Of a DNA stretch of 64,000 nucleotides, positions 63,651-64,000 are shown in pieces. Under the pieces are notes generated by a model. The model worked only from the letters and a program-made list of their open reading frames with translations. It ran no database searches and was not told the DNA's origin. Within the stretch, counting starts at the first letter, position 1. The number at the start of each line of letters is the position of its first letter. Source of the DNA: Rickettsiella endosymbiont of Miltochrista miniata (GTDB lineage: Bacteria; Pseudomonadota; Gammaproteobacteria; Diplorickettsiales; Diplorickettsiaceae); contig NZ_OZ035017.1 of NCBI RefSeq assembly GCF_964031245.1, positions 1,581,402 to 1,645,401 on the forward strand, written 5' to 3'. The translations under genes and the position numbers were made by a program.

Positions 63651-64000
63651 ATGAATAGCCCTAAAAAAATTCTAATTATCAGCCCTGCATGGATAGGCGA
63701 TATAGTTATTGCCCAGTCTTTATTTAAATATATAAAGCACGGCAATTCTGAGACAATAATTGACGTCTTAGCTCCTGCTTGGAGTCATGAATTGTATTCT
63801 GCTATGCCTGAAATTAACGAAATATTCACCATGCCTTTGGGCCACTCCCAATTTCAATTAAAAAAACGCTGGCGACTTGGGAAAGGATTGCGAAATAAAA
63901 ACTACCTGCAAGCAATTATTCTTCCAAACTCGTGGAAATCTGCCATTATTCCTTTTGCAGCCGGCATCCCTATAAGAACAGGTTGGCTTGGCGAAATGCG
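63651..64000 (+). CDS. waaF: LPS heptosyltransferase II, 5' part (runs off the window)
   Basis: The first 116 codons of a glycosyltransferase family 9 protein. ISPAWIGDIVIAQSLFKYIK, DVLAPAWSHELYSAMPEI, MPLGHSQFQLKKRWRLGKGL and IPIRTGWLGEMR match WaaF (ADP-heptose:LPS heptosyltransferase II) closely. It adds the second heptose to the LPS inner core. The ATG has no evident Shine-Dalgarno. The 3' part lies beyond 64000. Confidence 0.93.
   Translation, partial: MNSPKKILIISPAWIGDIVIAQSLFKYIKHGNSETIIDVLAPAWSHELYSAMPEINEIFTMPLGHSQFQLKKRWRLGKGLRNKNYLQAIILPNSWKSAIIPFAAGIPIRTGWLGEM

Overview
The window looks like chromosome from an AT-rich gammaproteobacterium of the order Legionellales, most likely an arthropod-associated intracellular lineage near Rickettsiella or Coxiella. 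This is inferred from gene content: a full-length RpoS, the mlaFEDCB-murA block, a CBU_0592-type membrane protein, a CADD-type pABA synthase, an IcmC/IcmD-like Dot/Icm small membrane protein, a LssY-like protein, several large lysine-rich proteins of unknown family, and many short palindromic repeats. I see no tRNA, rRNA, CRISPR array, transposase or prophage.

Layout. 1-4 kb: a small membrane ORF, a stand-alone response regulator broken at a poly-A run, an XRE regulator overlapping a VUT-type (queuosine precursor) transporter, a Cupin_5 protein with a cysteine-rich tail, and an unknown protein. 4-6.5 kb: htpG with a good sigma-32-type promoter, and a small CBU_0592-like membrane protein. 6.5-13.8 kb: a sugar-oxidation island (mannonate/gluconate-type dehydratase, SDR, sugar MFS porter, SMP-30 lactonase split at a poly-A run, galM, KDG kinase, and divergent KDPG aldolase). 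Together these could turn a host aldose into pyruvate and glyceraldehyde-3-phosphate. 13.8-17.5 kb: an orphan TpsB secretion pore, a Gly-rich lipoprotein and a CADD gene. 17.5-22.6 kb: murA and a dsbA-like/mlaFEDCB operon. 23-31.6 kb: a small protein, rpiA, ahcY, metK, two tandem MFS permeases, a frameshifted membrane protein, tdk and a thioredoxin-fold protein. 31.6-36 kb: two large unknown proteins (effector candidates). 36-40.8 kb: tusE, yccA, murI, a TauE exporter, a CDF efflux pump and lolA. 40.8-47 kb: biotin genes bioB-F-C-D with bioA divergent and a UbiA-family gene between; no bioH. 47-52 kb: an unknown 397-aa protein, a second VUT protein, then icmD-like/surE/yqaA/rpoS. 52-57.5 kb: a FimT-like pseudopilin, a UDG, a DUF333 protein, lipB, lipA and a DedA-PAP2 (LssY-like) protein. 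57.5-61 kb: a polyamine operon of ornithine-decarboxylase type III, a deoxyhypusine-synthase-like enzyme and an agmatinase. 61-64 kb: apaH, a TraI_2-domain protein, a CHCC zinc-finger protein and the start of waaF.

The most unusual features are a 127-bp palindromic repeat present in seven full copies (plus one partial), one of which supplies the stop codon of the CHCC zinc-finger gene; two otherwise intact-looking genes each broken at a run of 8-9 A; and a perfect 22-bp inverted repeat that contains the stop codons of two convergent genes. The metabolic theme is a host-restricted bacterium that keeps B-vitamin and cofactor synthesis (biotin, lipoate, pABA) and has an unusual polyamine route. 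No computation or database search was possible: all family calls rest on motif recognition by eye.
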